This document shows, in pieces, positions 6,425-6,666 of a DNA stretch of 6,666 nt; positions within the stretch are counted from its first letter, which is position 1, and each line of letters opens with the position of its first letter. The notes beneath the pieces are model-generated. The model did no database searches, was not told where the DNA came from, and saw nothing but the letters and a program-made list of their open reading frames with translations. Source of the DNA: Kiritimatiellia bacterium (lineage in GTDB: Bacteria; Verrucomicrobiota; Kiritimatiellia; SLAD01); the NCBI GenBank assembly GCA_007126995.1, contig SLAD01000287.1:1-6666 (forward strand). Reading direction: 5' to 3'. A program made the position numbers and the translations under genes.

Positions 6425-6452
6425 AGCATCAATAGGTAGGGCGCGTTCTTTT

Positions 6453-6559
6453 CATTGTCGGTCCAGTTTCACGGCTCGATGGGAATCTCACCCTCCCCGA
6501 TCCCATCACCCGGCGGGAGGGTGAGGCTCCCGCCGAACCGTGATGCTGGTCCGAGCATG
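6453..6559. repeat. Copy C of dispersed repeat: long imperfect palindrome
   Basis: Two 45-base arms (6453-6497 and 6515-6559) flank a 17-base loop. The innermost 11 bases pair perfectly (CTCACCCTCCC with GGGAGGGTGAG). The inner 28 bases match at 23 positions and the outer 17 at 12, about 35 of 45 in all. The loop contains TCCCATCAC, as in the copy at 3337-3412. It starts 28 bases after the GH4 stop. The structure could be a MITE-like or REP-like element, a strong mRNA 3'-end hairpin, or both. There is no T-run for classical termination. GTAGGGCG at 6436 resembles the end of the other element at 3450. Confidence 0.75.
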
Positions 6560-6610
6560 GTCTGATCGTGGCGGCTCATCCAACCCCCGTGTTATTTCGA
6601 GATCGGGCAC

Positions 6611-6666
6611 ATGGACGAGCATGAAGAACGATTGCTCGAACGGATCGGTAATGCTGGAAACCGACA
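6611..6666 (+). CDS. Possible 5' end of an unidentified gene, cut by the window end
   Basis: An ATG at 6611 opens a frame that runs to the window edge: MDEHEERLLERIGNAGNR and one incomplete codon. The residues are charged and look like a coding start, and the other two plus-strand frames have stops close by. The nearest upstream in-frame stop is at 6563-6565. A weak purine-rich stretch (GAGATCGGG, ending 3 bases before the ATG) is the only ribosome-site candidate. Eighteen codons are too few to name a family. Confidence 0.35.
   Translation, partial: MDEHEERLLERIGNAGNR

Noticed and set aside
6425..6452. Classical rho-independent terminator after the GH4 gene
   Set aside because: The only T-rich piece (TTCTTTTC near 6446-6453) comes before the hairpin and not after it.

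Overview
The window looks like chromosomal DNA of a free-living bacterium of the PVC group (Verrucomicrobiota, Kiritimatiellota, Lentisphaerota or Planctomycetota). This is an inference from three things seen in the translations: an SLA1-homology (SHD1) domain on a secreted enzyme, a formylglycine-generating-enzyme-like (FGE/SUMF1) domain of the VTWDAWRRVR...HSVTWYDVVKWCN...DGYRLLTDAEWEYA type, and dispersed palindromic intergenic repeats. Base composition is moderately GC-rich. No species can be named.

Layout. Positions 1-551 hold the 3' part of a ferredoxin/flavodoxin-NADP+ reductase family flavoprotein gene. After an 84-base AT-rich gap with a perfect TATAAT comes 636-3164, a large exported protein. 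Its order is signal peptide, beta-sandwich domain, FN3-like purple acid phosphatase (PAP) N-domain, PAP-type metallophosphoesterase and an FGE-like C-terminal domain. The 410-base gap 3165-3574, between this gene and a convergent one, holds two decayed copies of a palindromic repeat and a separate 67-base inverted-repeat element. On the minus strand, 4627-3575 encodes a secreted SHD1 plus GH128-type (endo-beta-1,3-glucanase-like) glycoside hydrolase, with a good sigma70-type promoter at 4739-4711. A divergent gap leads to 4913-6424 on the plus strand, a GH4 alpha-galactosidase-type NAD+-dependent glycosidase with an unusual basic N-terminal tail. After it lies a long, well-preserved palindrome (6453-6559) of the same repeat family. 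A probable new gene begins at 6611 and runs off the window.

How the genes may work together. Two glycoside hydrolases and an exported phosphatase point to breakdown of polysaccharide and phosphorylated organic matter. The GH128-like enzyme and the PAP fusion would act outside the cytoplasm, while the GH4 enzyme would hydrolyse imported galactosides in the cytosol. No transporter, regulator or sensor gene is visible, so this is a loose neighbourhood rather than a demonstrated utilisation locus. The most unusual items are the PAP-FGE fusion with a degenerate FGE domain and the family of palindromic repeats at gene ends. I found no clear evidence of a new defence or mobile system.
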